Below are positions 1-11,475 of a stretch of DNA of 52,494 bases, in pieces. Below the pieces are notes generated by a model. The model saw only the letters and a list, made by a program, of their open reading frames with translations, was not told the origin of the DNA and made no database searches. The translations under genes and the position numbers were made by a program. Where the stretch lies: NCBI RefSeq assembly GCF_003284975.1, contig NZ_QMEU01000028.1, positions 1-52,494 on the forward strand, read 5' to 3'. The stretch is from Mycobacterium colombiense. Lineage in GTDB: Bacteria > Actinomycetota > Actinomycetes > Mycobacteriales > Mycobacteriaceae. Numbering within the stretch: the stretch's first letter is position 1; every line of letters begins with the position of its first letter.

Positions 1-964
1 CGTGCCCCACCCCACCCAGGTTGCCCAGCCCCAGGCTCGCGAACTGCGGCGTGGGATACCAGGCACCACCGGCACCGGCCGTGCTACCACCGGGACCGGA
101 GACCAACTGCTGGGAGAGCTGCGACCAGAAGGCCACGATGCCGTTCGAGAAATAGGCAAGACCGGTGTTCTGCTTGAGCAGCACGGTGTAGAGCGTGGGA
201 TTGAGCCCCAGGTAGTTGTTGTCCGGGGTGGGTAGCCCCGAATTCAAGAGGTCCTGAAGCGTGCTCGAGAGCAGTCCCGGATTCGAGGTGGCCGCGCTCG
301 TTTGGGTCGTCGCCTGAGTTGTGCTGGCGGACAACGCTTGTGGGGAAGCCACTTGGGAAGTCGTCTGCGCGGTGTTGCCCGCCGGCTCGGCAACCGCCTT
401 GGCGACCGCGGCGGCCTGGTCGGAGTCCGCTTCCGGGGTGGTGGTGTTGGGCGGGGTCGCGAACGGGGTCAGCACCGACGCGGTCGCCGACGAGGCGGCG
501 TAAGCGGTCATGGCCCCGGCATCTTGCGCCCACATCTCCATGTACTGCGCCTCGGTGGCCGCGATGGCCGGGGTGTTCTGCCCGAAGAAGTTCGTCGCGA
601 CCAGGGTCGCCAGCAGCACCCGGTTGGCGGCGATCACCGGCGGCGGCACCGTCATCGCGAACGCCGCCTCGAAGGCCGCCGCGGCGGCCCGGCCCTGACC
701 CGCCGTTTCCTCGGCCTGCGCGGCCATGGCGCTGAGCCAGCTCACGAACGGGGTGATCGCCGCGACCATCGACATCGACGCCGGTCCCACCCATGGCCCG
801 CTGGTGAGCTCGGTAATCACCGAGTTGTAGCCGCTGGCCGCTACACCCAATTCCGCCGCAATCTCGTCCCAGGCGGCGGCGGCGGCCATCATCGGCCCCG
901 ACCCCGGACCCGCATACATGCGACCGGAATTGATTTCGGGCGGTAACGCCGCGAAGTCAAACAC
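1..964 (-). CDS. PPE family protein, N-terminal part (C-terminus outside window)
   Basis: The frame opens with a GTG at 964, five bases after a strong AGGAGG ribosome binding site, and stays open for 321 codons to the window edge. The N-terminus reads [19 protein letters not shown], the hallmark of the PPE domain, and a GPWVG (WxG-like) turn follows near residue 60. After the roughly 180-residue helical PPE domain come Ala/Thr/Ser-rich linker and a segment [17 protein letters not shown], as seen in PPE C-terminal regions. PPE proteins pair with PE partners and EspG and are exported by type VII systems. Its position beside ferredoxin, cyp143 and eccC5 is that of PPE25-27 of the ESX-5 locus, so it is probably an ESX-5 substrate. 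Which PPE orthologue it is cannot be decided without the C-terminus. Confidence 0.93.
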   Translation of the reverse strand, partial: MFDFAALPPEINSGRMYAGPGSGPMMAAAAAWDEIAAELGVAASGYNSVITELTSGPWVGPASMSMVAAITPFVSWLSAMAAQAEETAGQGRAAAAAFEAAFAMTVPPPVIAANRVLLATLVATNFFGQNTPAIAATEAQYMEMWAQDAGAMTAYAASSATASVLTPFATPPNTTTPEADSDQAAAVAKAVAEPAGNTAQTTSQVASPQALSASTTQATTQTSAATSNPGLLSSTLQDLLNSGLPTPDNNYLGLNPTLYTVLLKQNTGLAYFSNGIVAFWSQLSQQLVSGPGGSTAGAGGAWYPTPQFASLGLGNLGGVGH

Positions 965-1459
965 CGTGTCCTCCTCAGTCGGCCGGGACCGCAGGCGATC
1001 CCGGCGCTCACGTAGGAATCAGTGGTGGCCGTGGTCACGGCTCTGTAGACGACGCCACCGGTTGGCCGCTGCACCCACGGGAGTCACCAACGGAAGCCCC
1101 TTCGCCCCGCAACCCCATCAGCCGGGCGGGCCGGCGCATGCTGACCAGTGGACCGAATGCGCAAAGCTGGTCTGCCACCGCGATTCTCGGATGTCTGGTC
1201 AGGAAAGACATGCACCTTCTGCCTCGGCTAATCCCCCGCTATCAGCAACCGAGCGACAGCTCGCGTGTGCCCGAACTGCCGCCCGGCACTGAGATTAGTT
1301 CGTTATGAAGCAAACACCGACACGCAAAGGCACCTGTTCATCAATGGCCAGCCACTGTTCATTCCCGGTCGGCGGGAGTTCATCCACGGCAATGGATTGT
1401 TCACTCGCCGTTCGCTTAACGCCCACGGCGGCTCCGCCCGGGCTCGGGCGGTCGAGGCG
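965..1459. other. Intergenic region between PPE and ferredoxin genes
   Basis: This 495-base stretch should hold the PPE promoter on the minus strand. I see no convincing protein here: the open frames on both strands have no usable start signals and no recognisable family. It contains one ordered element, the four 21-bp-spaced GTTCA boxes at 1331-1414, annotated separately. The final bases before 964 carry the PPE ribosome binding site. Confidence 0.6.
1331..1414. repeat. Four GTTCA boxes at exact 21-bp spacing
   Basis: The pentamer GTTCA starts at 1336, 1357, 1378 and 1399, exactly 21 bases apart each time. The surrounding octamers are CTGTTCAT, CTGTTCAT, GAGTTCAT and TTGTTCAC. Units further out (1315, 1420) do not match, so the array is four long. 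Twenty-one bases is two DNA turns, which would place all boxes on one face of the helix. One forward frame would read the array as heptapeptides of the type xLFIxGx, but no start signal supports translation. It lies about 370-450 bases upstream of the PPE start and 46-129 bases beyond the ferredoxin stop. A regulator-binding array is the simplest inference. Confidence 0.6.
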
Positions 1460-3124
<1,665 letters not shown>

Positions 3125-3134
3125 CTCCCGGTGT

Positions 3135-3180
3135 GACCGGTCAGCCCCGGCGCAGCGGCCGGTCCCCTCTTTCGGGGCCC
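3135..3180. terminator. Bidirectional hairpin terminator between cyp143 and eccC5
   Basis: Two hairpins lie in the short space between the convergent stop codons. The first pairs GACCGG (3135-3140) with CCGGTC (3159-3164). The second pairs GGTCCCC (3161-3167) with GGGGCCC (3174-3180), with one mismatch and a six-base loop. They share four bases, so they would be alternatives. There is no long U-tract, which is common for mycobacterial terminators. Confidence 0.55.
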
Positions 3181-6100
3181 TACTTGCGCAGCTCGGTCGC
3201 CGCGACCTGGACGAACACGCCGGTGTCCTCGGCCATCAGCAGGCCTCGACCACGGGGCAGCGGGCCACCCTTCATCTTGCCGCGGATGAATCCCTCGTCC
3301 GGGTCGGCGTCCATCACCAGCAGCGGGGCGTTGGCCTGGGCCAGGGCCCGCAACATCGGGTCGCTGCCGGCCGACGACCAACCACCGAACGTGCGCGTGA
3401 CGATCACGTGCAGGCCGACGTCGGCGGCGCGGGTCACCCAGGGGGCGGCCTTGTGCAGCGGCGAATCGAAGCCCGCGGGCAGCTGCTGGATGTCGTCGAC
3501 GATCAAGAAGATCTCCGGTCCGCTCCACCAGTTGCGCGACAGCAACTCTTCGGCCGACAACCCCGGCGGCGGCTCGCGGCCGGCCAGGACCGCGGCCAGT
3601 TCGCCCATCATCGCCTGCACGCCATCGAGGTTGTAGGCGAATTTCTCCACGTAGTCGGAGCCGAGCGTGGTCAGCAGCTGACGGCGCGGGTCGACCAGCC
3701 ACACTTGGGCCGAGGGCTGGCCCGCCGGCGGCGGCGGGGCGCTGGTCGCTCCCGGCGCGTACAGGCGCCCGATCTCGGACATGATGGTGGCCAGCGTCGT
3801 GGTGCGCCCACACTCGCGCCGGCCGGTCACCATCAGGTGCGCGTTCTCGGCGAAGTTGAGATACACCGGCGACAGGTCCAATTCCGAGATGGCCCAAGCG
3901 ATTCCGCCCGCGCCGACGCCCTGACGGGTGTCGTGGGCGGCCAGCTCCCGAAGCTGTTCCACGCCGAAGGTGGCCGGCAGTCGGCGCACCGGCGGCGCCT
4001 GGCCGCTGGCGATCCGGCCGACGGCTTCGACGATGCTGTCGGACTCGAACCGGTTGTCCGGCGTGCTGGCCAGCGCCGGCCGCGCCACCAGGGTGTGCAG
4101 ACCGGACTGCGGGTCGGCGTCGAGGCGCACGTAGTTGACCGCGACCATGCCGCGACCCGGCTTGACCGGAACGTCCTTGGCGAACCGCGAACGCACCAGC
4201 TTGGCGTCTTCCACGGCGGCCAGGCGCAGCTCGACCCGGGACCCGAAACCGCTGCGCACCGGCGGCCGCAGCTCCGATTCGCGGTCGGCGGTGACCACCA
4301 CGTGCACCCCGAACGAGGGGCCCTGGTTGATGATCACGTTGACCTGCTCGATCAGCACCTCGTTTTCCTCGGCCAGCGCCCGGTAGTTGTCGACCACCAG
4401 GTAGACGTCGCCGAACCCGTCGTTGGGGACCGGGCCGGGCTCGTTGCCGAACTTGCGCCGCCGGAACACCTCCATCGAGGCGATCCCGTACTCGAGGAAG
4501 CTGCGCTTGCGCTCCCGCACCAGGGCCAGCAGTTCGGCCACCGTGCGGCGAACCCCGTACGGGTCGGTCGGGCCGGCCACCTCACCGACGTGCGGCAGGC
4601 GGGCGACGGTGGTCAGCGCGGTGCTGCTGTAGGCCAGGCAGTAGAACTGGATCTGCTCGGGCGTGTGGGTCAGCGCCGCCGAGCAGATCAGCGTCTGCAG
4701 CGCCGTCGTCTTGCCCGAACCACCGGCGCCCAGGATCAGCACGTTGGCGCCGGGGCCCGACGTGTCGACCGTCCACGGCGGCTGGTCGTGCTTGAAGGGG
4801 CGGTCGATGATCCCGATCGGGAACACCAGGTCCTGAGCAGTGCCGTAGTCCTGCTGCCAGGGGCGGCCGAGGAACCGGTTCACCAGTTCGTCGATGGCGA
4901 CGGGCTGGTTCAGCGGCGGCTGCCACAGCCGGTAGGGCTGGAAATCGATCTTGCGCAGCTGGTCGATGATGACGGTACCGACCTTGGGCGTCCTGATCCC
5001 TTCGGCGTCGTCGTCATCGCCGCCCTCGACCTCGACCGGCAGGCCGTCGGCGGGGATGGCGGGCGCGGCGACGTCGGGTCCCCCGACGCTGACTTCCAGC
5101 GGGGTGAACGAGTTGGTGAACAGCTGCGGACGGACGTAGTCGATGCTGTGCACCAGCGCCGGCGCTTCTTCTCCGTCGTCGGTCAGCCCGCGCGGGAAGT
5201 AGTCCCGCCACAGGAATTCGGCCTGGAACCGGGTGATGTCCTCCAGGCTGCGGCGGAAGTAGCCCAGACCGGCCTGGGCGGGCAGGTTGACCGCGTTCGG
5301 CACGCCGGCGGCCTGCGCCGCACCGGCGGTACGCGCCTTCAGCACCAACCGGTAACCCATGTTCTCCATCAGCTTTTCGGCACGGCTCTCGATAGTCTGC
5401 GACGCCATCATCAGGTGGATCCAGTACGCGCGGCCCTGCCGGCCGATCGAGTCGAGGACGTCGACCGCCGTCGGCATGATGCGGAACCATTCGTAGAACT
5501 CGTCGATGACGACCACGAGCATCGGCAGCGGCGCCATGTCCTGGCCACGCGCCCGCATCCGGCTGCGCACCGAGTTGTATTCCTTGGCGTCGTCGACGCC
5601 GGCGCTGTCGCAGATCGCCTTGCGGCGGGCGATCTCACCCCACAGTGCGTCGAGGAAGCGCTCCATCAGCGCCTGGTCTTCTTCCAGGTCGGTGATGATC
5701 CGGGACACGTGCGGCACGCCGGCGAACGGCTTGACCGCCGACCCACCCTTGAGGTCGGCCAGCACGAACTGCAGCTCCTCCGGCGGGTGGCTGAGCATCA
5801 GCGACTCGATCACGGTACGCACCAGGGTCGATTTACCCGAACCGGTCGTACCGGACATGACTCCGTGCGGACCGTCGCCGCCTTCGTCCAGCGACTTCAT
5901 GTCCAGGAACAGCAACTCGCCGTTGTCGGAGCGAACGCCGAACGGCGCCCGCAACCGTGACCGTCCCATCGAGTCGTTGCGGCTGCCCCACAGCGCCTCG
6001 AAGTCGATGCGGCCGGGATCGTCGATTCCGTAGTAGGACAAAATGTCTCGGGCGCCGATGTGGGCGACCCGCTGGCCGATCTCCTCGTACGCCTCGGCGA

Positions 6101-7346
6101 GCCGCCAGCGCGCCAGCTTCTGCGCGAACTCCTCGGCCTCGGCGGTGCTGATGTGGTCGGTGAGCGCGAAGAACCAGGGCTTCTCGTCGATCACCATCCA
6201 GGTGTCGCGGTCGCGGGGCAGGGTCTCGATCACACCCTTCTCGTCGAAGCGCAGGGTGCGCTCCGGGACCGCGCTCCACATCGCCGAGCCGGTGAGGTCG
6301 AAGAACGTCACCCCGTCGACGCCTTCGCCGCTGATCACGTACTCCCATTGCGGGTCAACGGCATCGGCGATGATCACGGTGTGCGGCGTCGGGGTCTGGG
6401 CCGACGAGCTGGCGTGCCGGGGCGTGAAAGAGCCACGGCCGGCGAACAATTCGGCCTGCTCGGCGGCGAACTCGCGCACCGAGCTGTAGACCATCCGGGC
6501 ATTGCCCGCGGCGTCCTGGCGGCGCGGGTCACCGAAATGCGGCAGCCATTTCACCCAGTCCCATTCGTCCACGTTGGAACTGACCACGATCATCCGCATG
6601 TGGTCGGGCCCGTGCGAGAAGGCCAGCTGGCAGATGATCGCCCGCATCAGCCCCGCCACCTGCTCGCGGTCTCCGACCAGTGAGTACCAGGGCTCGACGA
6701 GCACCGAGATCATCTTGGGCAGGTTGTAGACGACGCTTTGATAGCGACCGAATTCCTGCAGCGCCTTGCCGGTCACCGGCTCCAGCTCGATGTCGGTGGG
6801 CATGTTCTGGGGCTCACCCCAGGTCACCTCGGGGCGGGTCATGCCGACGCCGACGCGGACCACGCCGAAGTTCAGGTCCTTGCCGTCGGGCTTGCGTTCC
6901 CACATCCGCGACGACCCGACCGCGGCGGCCAGCGTGGTGGGCGCCGGGTGGAACCACCGGTAGTTGGCGTCCATGCTGTCGGCCGACTCGTGGGCGGTCT
7001 CGCGCAGCATGTCCAGCATCAGCATGAACTGGGCGCGCATCGAGTCCAGCTTGGGGCGGCTCATCTGCTGCTGGCCGCCGAATCGGCCGCCGAACATCAT
7101 CATCGCGACGCCACCGATCATGAAGATCGGGAAGATCGAGCCGGCGCCGCCGAACACGTGCGAGCCGCTGGCGAAGGTCATGGCGACCATGCCGATCAGC
7201 AGACCGACCACCACGACGCCGACCACCACGATCCACCATGGCTTGCCTTCCGGCGGCGGGATGCTCAGCGGCGTCGGGAGGACGATGTTCTCCGGCTTGA
7301 TTACCGGAGGCTTCTCCGGCGTCGGCCGCGCAAATCCACGTTTCAC
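3180..7346 (-). CDS. eccC5: ESX-5 secretion ATPase EccC5
   Basis: EccC5 is the FtsK/SpoIIIE-type motor ATPase of the ESX-5 membrane complex, which recognises and exports PE, PPE and Esx substrates. The product has 1388 residues, as expected for the family. The N-terminal cytosolic stretch is followed by two membrane helices near residues 35-100. Three nucleotide-binding domains follow: NBD1 with a canonical GTTGSGKST (Lys505), NBD2 with GAGGSGKTT (Lys879), and NBD3 with GRRECGRTT, where Arg1181 replaces the Walker lysine. The open frame extends 70 codons further upstream, but GTG 7346 gives the conserved N-terminus VKRGFARPTPEKPP and overlaps the eccB5 stop by four bases (GTGA), so the two are translationally coupled. 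Confidence 0.96.
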   Translation of the reverse strand: MKRGFARPTPEKPPVIKPENIVLPTPLSIPPPEGKPWWIVVVGVVVVGLLIGMVAMTFASGSHVFGGAGSIFPIFMIGGVAMMMFGGRFGGQQQMSRPKLDSMRAQFMLMLDMLRETAHESADSMDANYRWFHPAPTTLAAAVGSSRMWERKPDGKDLNFGVVRVGVGMTRPEVTWGEPQNMPTDIELEPVTGKALQEFGRYQSVVYNLPKMISVLVEPWYSLVGDREQVAGLMRAIICQLAFSHGPDHMRMIVVSSNVDEWDWVKWLPHFGDPRRQDAAGNARMVYSSVREFAAEQAELFAGRGSFTPRHASSSAQTPTPHTVIIADAVDPQWEYVISGEGVDGVTFFDLTGSAMWSAVPERTLRFDEKGVIETLPRDRDTWMVIDEKPWFFALTDHISTAEAEEFAQKLARWRLAEAYEEIGQRVAHIGARDILSYYGIDDPGRIDFEALWGSRNDSMGRSRLRAPFGVRSDNGELLFLDMKSLDEGGDGPHGVMSGTTGSGKSTLVRTVIESLMLSHPPEELQFVLADLKGGSAVKPFAGVPHVSRIITDLEEDQALMERFLDALWGEIARRKAICDSAGVDDAKEYNSVRSRMRARGQDMAPLPMLVVVIDEFYEWFRIMPTAVDVLDSIGRQGRAYWIHLMMASQTIESRAEKLMENMGYRLVLKARTAGAAQAAGVPNAVNLPAQAGLGYFRRSLEDITRFQAEFLWRDYFPRGLTDDGEEAPALVHSIDYVRPQLFTNSFTPLEVSVGGPDVAAPAIPADGLPVEVEGGDDDDAEGIRTPKVGTVIIDQLRKIDFQPYRLWQPPLNQPVAIDELVNRFLGRPWQQDYGTAQDLVFPIGIIDRPFKHDQPPWTVDTSGPGANVLILGAGGSGKTTALQTLICSAALTHTPEQIQFYCLAYSSTALTTVARLPHVGEVAGPTDPYGVRRTVAELLALVRERKRSFLEYGIASMEVFRRRKFGNEPGPVPNDGFGDVYLVVDNYRALAEENEVLIEQVNVIINQGPSFGVHVVVTADRESELRPPVRSGFGSRVELRLAAVEDAKLVRSRFAKDVPVKPGRGMVAVNYVRLDADPQSGLHTLVARPALASTPDNRFESDSIVEAVGRIASGQAPPVRRLPATFGVEQLRELAAHDTRQGVGAGGIAWAISELDLSPVYLNFAENAHLMVTGRRECGRTTTLATIMSEIGRLYAPGATSAPPPPAGQPSAQVWLVDPRRQLLTTLGSDYVEKFAYNLDGVQAMMGELAAVLAGREPPPGLSAEELLSRNWWSGPEIFLIVDDIQQLPAGFDSPLHKAAPWVTRAADVGLHVIVTRTFGGWSSAGSDPMLRALAQANAPLLVMDADPDEGFIRGKMKGGPLPRGRGLLMAEDTGVFVQVAATELRK

Positions 7347-8860
7347 TTCGGTACCGCCAACTCTCCTGGGGACATATCCATCGGTAGCGTGTCGTGCTCC
7401 ACCAGCGCATCCGCCCGCGACAACGTCGGCCCTTGCGGGAGCAGCCGCAGCGCCACCCACGGCGCCAGGCCCGGTTTCGTCTTGAGGCCCAACGCTTCTC
7501 GCACCTCGCGGGTGTCGTCGACCCCGAACCGGGCACCCGCGTCCGTGAGCCACCACAGCGATTCGGTGGTCTTGGCTCCCGGGTCGTTTCCGGTGACGGC
7601 CACGAAGTTCGCGTAGTCGGGCCCGAAGAAGACCTGGTCGGCTTCGCGCCCGGTGGTATCCGCCTTGACCAGCGACACCACCCGGTTGACGTCCTTCTGC
7701 TCGACCGGAATGGTCGCGCCGGAGATGACCTGCACGCGGGCCCGGTTCTCACCGGAGGTCTTCTGCCACCACCAGCAGGTCGCCGGGTTCTCGCGGATGT
7801 CCATCACATTCAGCGGCGCGTCCGGATACGACGACAGGTCGAGCTTGTTGACCACCGGCATCTTCGCCAGCGCGGACGGCTCGACGGTCACCGGTTTGGT
7901 GTTGCCCGGTCCGGCGTTCTGCAGGATCTGGGCCACCAACGGCGGCAGCGTCTGCACGCCGTCCGCCAATACCAACGAATACTGTTGCGGCCCACTGATT
8001 TGCGGGGTGACGATCACCGTGCCGATCGGGCCGGGCGCGTTCGGGAACGACGCCCCCGCGCCCGCGTTCTGAATCTGCGGCACGGTCAGTTCCGGGCCCA
8101 CCGGCAACGCGTCGTACAGGGCGCGGCTCATCGGCTTGGCCATGCTGACCTGTTCGGGGGTCAGCCCCAGCGGCAGCAGCACGGACCGGTTGGACCCGTC
8201 GATGCGTGAGCGGCGCCCGTCCCGGATCACCCAGGCGTCGCCGCTGTAGTTCAGCACCACCGCGTCCGAGCCGGTCAGCACCCGCCGGTGGTTGCTCAGA
8301 TCCGGGTTGCCGTCGATGACGGTCACCGTCACACCGGACGGGGCGCCGGCACCGGTCGAGTTCGCCACGGTGTCGCAGACCAACCACGACGACGCGGCCG
8401 GGCTGGTCGGGTGGAAGCTCGACGGCGCGCCCGGGATGCCCACCATCGGGCCGCGCGGCAGGGTGGCGATCTGGTTGGATTTGACCAGGTGCGGGTTGTC
8501 CGGGCGACCGGTGATCAGGCGCGCCGAGGCCAGGTTCAGCGCGGGGTACAACTTCTCGCCGACGCGGACGTAGAGCGCTCCGGAGTCGCGGTCGGCGATG
8601 ATCGGTGACTCGTTGATCTGTCCGGCCGGGCTGATGAACGAGTACAGCAGCGCGCCCAGGCAGATGACCAACGCGGCGGAGATCGATGCCACCACTGCCA
8701 GGTTCTGCCGCCGTCCCGGCTCGACCTCCATGCGGACGCGCCACCGGGTCAGCGCCATCGCGGTGCGGCGCGCAAGGAACTGGTAGCCGGTCACCTGGGT
8801 CCGGGTCGACAACCCCAGGCCGTACCCCGACCCGCGTTGCCCGCGACTCTCTTCCGCCAC
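7343..8860 (-). CDS. eccB5: ESX-5 membrane complex subunit EccB5
   Basis: EccB5 is the mainly periplasmic core subunit of the ESX-5 secretion complex. The 505-residue product has a cytosolic N-terminus with the YQFLARR motif (about 26-32), one membrane helix at about 54-77, and a large extracytoplasmic domain with two cysteines (in WLVCDT and ATCWWW) that could form a disulphide. It starts at GTG 8860 and is the first gene of the eccB5-eccC5 transcription unit. It is divergent from malQ across a 422-base region, as in M. tuberculosis (Rv1782/Rv1781c). Confidence 0.96.
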   Translation of the reverse strand: MAEESRGQRGSGYGLGLSTRTQVTGYQFLARRTAMALTRWRVRMEVEPGRRQNLAVVASISAALVICLGALLYSFISPAGQINESPIIADRDSGALYVRVGEKLYPALNLASARLITGRPDNPHLVKSNQIATLPRGPMVGIPGAPSSFHPTSPAASSWLVCDTVANSTGAGAPSGVTVTVIDGNPDLSNHRRVLTGSDAVVLNYSGDAWVIRDGRRSRIDGSNRSVLLPLGLTPEQVSMAKPMSRALYDALPVGPELTVPQIQNAGAGASFPNAPGPIGTVIVTPQISGPQQYSLVLADGVQTLPPLVAQILQNAGPGNTKPVTVEPSALAKMPVVNKLDLSSYPDAPLNVMDIRENPATCWWWQKTSGENRARVQVISGATIPVEQKDVNRVVSLVKADTTGREADQVFFGPDYANFVAVTGNDPGAKTTESLWWLTDAGARFGVDDTREVREALGLKTKPGLAPWVALRLLPQGPTLSRADALVEHDTLPMDMSPGELAVPK

Positions 8861-9282
8861 TTATTCACCATCCGGTCTGCTGAAGCGCCTGGATATCGTC
8901 GTCTGACCGATCCAGCGCGAATTACATGACAACGTTAAGGCACCTGCGCGGACCTCGCCACGCGGCGCCGGAGCGCATTCATTTCTACATCTGTTTATGC
9001 ACCCGAATCCGGCCCCGTCCACCGCCGCGGGCGGCCAGGAGAGGCGGCGCCGACGCGCCCCACTGAGCTGGCAGTTTCGTTCTCCCACGGATGAGCCGAC
9101 CGGAGCCTGGTGATCTCCTCAGGGCATCGTAATCGCCGCGGGCCCGCTCGTCCTGTCGAGCGCGCGAAGCCATTGCCGGCAGTGGCCTCAAATGAATGGC
9201 GGGCGACCGCCCAGCAAAGAATGCGCCAACTCGCCCCGGGTCCGAGTCGCCGCCCGGCGAAACCGGGCAGCAAGATGACGTC
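8861..9282. promoter_or_regulatory. Divergent eccB5/malQ intergenic region
   Basis: This 422-base gap lies between the divergent eccB5 and malQ starts and must carry both promoters. I see no further gene. An AT-richer patch at about 8920-9000 is the likeliest place for promoter elements, but I cannot define a convincing -35/-10 pair. The malQ frame is open upstream to 9196, without a ribosome binding site there. Confidence 0.5.
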
Positions 9283-11439
9283 ATGACCGAACTCGCTCCG
9301 TCGCTGATCGAACTCGCCCGCAGATATGGCATCGCGACCGAGTACGAGGACTGGTCGGGCGCACGGGTGCGGGTGGCCGAGGCGACGTTGAAGGCGGTGC
9401 TGGGCGCCCTCGGCGTGGCGGCCGACAACGAGCAGGAGCGCAACGTCGCACTGACGGCGAAGCTGCGGTCGCACTGGGCGCGCCGGCTGCCGCCGACCAT
9501 CGTGGGGCGCACCGGCGAGCAGATCCGGTTCTGGGCGCATGTCACCCATGGGGATCCCGCCGAGGTGTGGCTGCAGCTCGAAGACGGCACGGTGCGTGGC
9601 GGCGTGGAACAGGTCGACAACTTCACCCCGCCGTTTGACCTGGACGGTCGCTGGGTGGGTGAGGCCAGCTTCCTGCTGCCCGCCGACCTGCCGCTGGGCT
9701 ATCACCGGGTGCACCTGCGTTCCGGTGACGCCGAGACCAGCGCCGCGCTGATCGTGACGCCGGATTGGCTGGGGCTGCCCGAGCGGCTCGGCGCCCGGCG
9801 CGCGTGGGGCCTGGCCGCGCAGCTTTACAGCGTGCGGTCGCGACAGTCGTGGGGCGTCGGCGACCTGACCGATCTGACCGACCTCGCGGTGTGGTCGGCC
9901 TCCCGGCACGGCGCCGATTACCTGCTGGTCAATCCGCTGCACGCCGCGGCCCCCACCAAGCCGATGGAGCCGTCGCCGTATCTGCCGACATCGCGGCGCT
10001 TCGTCAACCCGATTTATCTTCACGTCGAGGCGATCCCCGAGTTCGCCGACCTGACCAAGCGCAACCGGGTCCGGCGGCTGCGCTCCGAGGTCCAGCAGCG
10101 TGCCGGCGACGTCGACGCCATCGACCGCGACGCCGCGTGGGCGGCCAAGCGGGCAGCGCTGCGGCTGCTGCACCAAGAACCGCGGTCGGCGGGTCGCGAG
10201 TTGTCCTACGCGGCATTCCGCGACCGGGAGGGCCGCGCGCTCGACGACTTCGCCGCCTGGTGCGCGCTGGCCGAGAAGCACGGCGACGACTGGCATTCCT
10301 GGCCCGAGGCGTTGCAGCACCCGGACGCGTCAGGGGTCGCGGCCTTCGTCCAAAAGCATTCCGACACAATCGATTTCCACCGGTGGTTGCAATGGCAGCT
10401 CGACGAGCAGCTGGCCGCGGCGCAGTCACAGGCGATCCGGGCCGGCATGTCGTTGGGCATCATGGCAGACCTGGCCGTCGGGGTGCACCCCAACGGTGCC
10501 GACTCCTGGGCGCTGCAGGACGTGCTGGCGCTGGGCGTGACCGCGGGGGCGCCGCCGGACGAGTTCAACCAGCTCGGCCAGGACTGGTCGCAGCCGCCGT
10601 GGCGACCTGATCGGTTGGACGAGCACGAGTATCGGCCCTTTCGCGCGCTGATCCGTGCGGTGCTGCGGCACGCCGGCGGGGTGCGCATCGACCACATCAT
10701 CGGGTTGTTCCGGCTCTGGTGGATCCCACGGGGCGCCCCGCCCACCGAAGGCACCTACGTGCGGTACGACCACGAGGCGATGATCGGCATCGTCGCCCTG
10801 GAGGCGCACCGCGCGGGCGCAGTCGTCGTGGGTGAGGATCTCGGCACGGTCGAGCCGTGGGTGCGGGACTACCTTTTGTTGCGGGGCTTGCTGGGCACCT
10901 CGATCCTCTGGTTCGAGTTGGACCGCGACGGGACCGGTGGCCCGCTGCCGGCCGAGCGCTGGCGCGAGTACTGCCTGTCCTCGGTCACCACCCACGATCT
11001 GCCACCGACCGCCGGCTATCTGGCGGGTGACCATGTGCGGCTGCGTGATTCGTTGCGGCTGCTGACCCGCCCCGTCGAGGAGGAGCTAAAGGCCGACCGG
11101 ACGGAGCTGGCGGCGTGGCTGGCCGAGCTGCGCCGGGTCGGGTTGCTCGAGGACGGCGACGACGACCCCGAGCGCGTCGTTGTGGCGCTGTACCGCTATC
11201 TGGGCAGGACGCCGTCGCGGCTGCTGGGCGTGGCGCTGACGGACGCCGTCGGTGACCGCCGGACCCAGAATCAGCCCGGCACCACCGACGAATACCCCAA
11301 CTGGCGGGTGCCGCTGACGGGGCCCGACGGGCGCGCGGTGATGCTCGAGGACGTGTTCACCGACCGCCGGGCCGCCACGCTCGCCGAAGCCGTGCGCGCC
11401 GCGATAACGCCCGCCGTGGCCGAAAGCGCGACCCGCTAG
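9283..11439 (+). CDS. malQ: 4-alpha-glucanotransferase MalQ (amylomaltase, GH77)
   Basis: MalQ transfers alpha-1,4-glucan segments between maltooligosaccharides in cytosolic glycogen and maltose metabolism. The 718-residue product carries the GH77 active-site motifs in order: nucleophile D470 in RIDHIIG, acid/base E518 in GEDLGT, and D572 in THDLPP. The N-terminal portion matches the extended mycobacterial form. The ATG at 9283 is chosen because MTELAPSLIELARRYG is the conserved start. The frame continues 29 codons upstream, but that part is low-complexity. The ribosome binding site is weak. It corresponds to Rv1781c, the known neighbour of ESX-5. Confidence 0.94.
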   Translation: MTELAPSLIELARRYGIATEYEDWSGARVRVAEATLKAVLGALGVAADNEQERNVALTAKLRSHWARRLPPTIVGRTGEQIRFWAHVTHGDPAEVWLQLEDGTVRGGVEQVDNFTPPFDLDGRWVGEASFLLPADLPLGYHRVHLRSGDAETSAALIVTPDWLGLPERLGARRAWGLAAQLYSVRSRQSWGVGDLTDLTDLAVWSASRHGADYLLVNPLHAAAPTKPMEPSPYLPTSRRFVNPIYLHVEAIPEFADLTKRNRVRRLRSEVQQRAGDVDAIDRDAAWAAKRAALRLLHQEPRSAGRELSYAAFRDREGRALDDFAAWCALAEKHGDDWHSWPEALQHPDASGVAAFVQKHSDTIDFHRWLQWQLDEQLAAAQSQAIRAGMSLGIMADLAVGVHPNGADSWALQDVLALGVTAGAPPDEFNQLGQDWSQPPWRPDRLDEHEYRPFRALIRAVLRHAGGVRIDHIIGLFRLWWIPRGAPPTEGTYVRYDHEAMIGIVALEAHRAGAVVVGEDLGTVEPWVRDYLLLRGLLGTSILWFELDRDGTGGPLPAERWREYCLSSVTTHDLPPTAGYLAGDHVRLRDSLRLLTRPVEEELKADRTELAAWLAELRRVGLLEDGDDDPERVVVALYRYLGRTPSRLLGVALTDAVGDRRTQNQPGTTDEYPNWRVPLTGPDGRAVMLEDVFTDRRAATLAEAVRAAITPAVAESATR

Positions 11440-11461
11440 TCGCCCGGCGGGATGCCTTCGT

Positions 11462-11475
11462 TAGCTTCGAAAACC
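11462..11475 (+). promoter_or_regulatory. Leaderless promoter for the LLM oxidoreductase
   Basis: A TAGCTT hexamer (11462-11467), fitting the mycobacterial TANNNT -10 pattern, ends eight bases before the ATG at 11476, with no ribosome binding site between. This geometry suggests a leaderless or near-leaderless transcript. The same TAGCTT element precedes the 13E12 gene at 52050. Confidence 0.5.

Noticed and set aside
3408..5960. An 850-codon open frame on the plus strand opposite eccC5
   Set aside because: It mirrors the eccC5 coding frame. High GC at third positions removes stops on the opposite strand, and the translation is Arg/Gly/Asp-rich without any domain.
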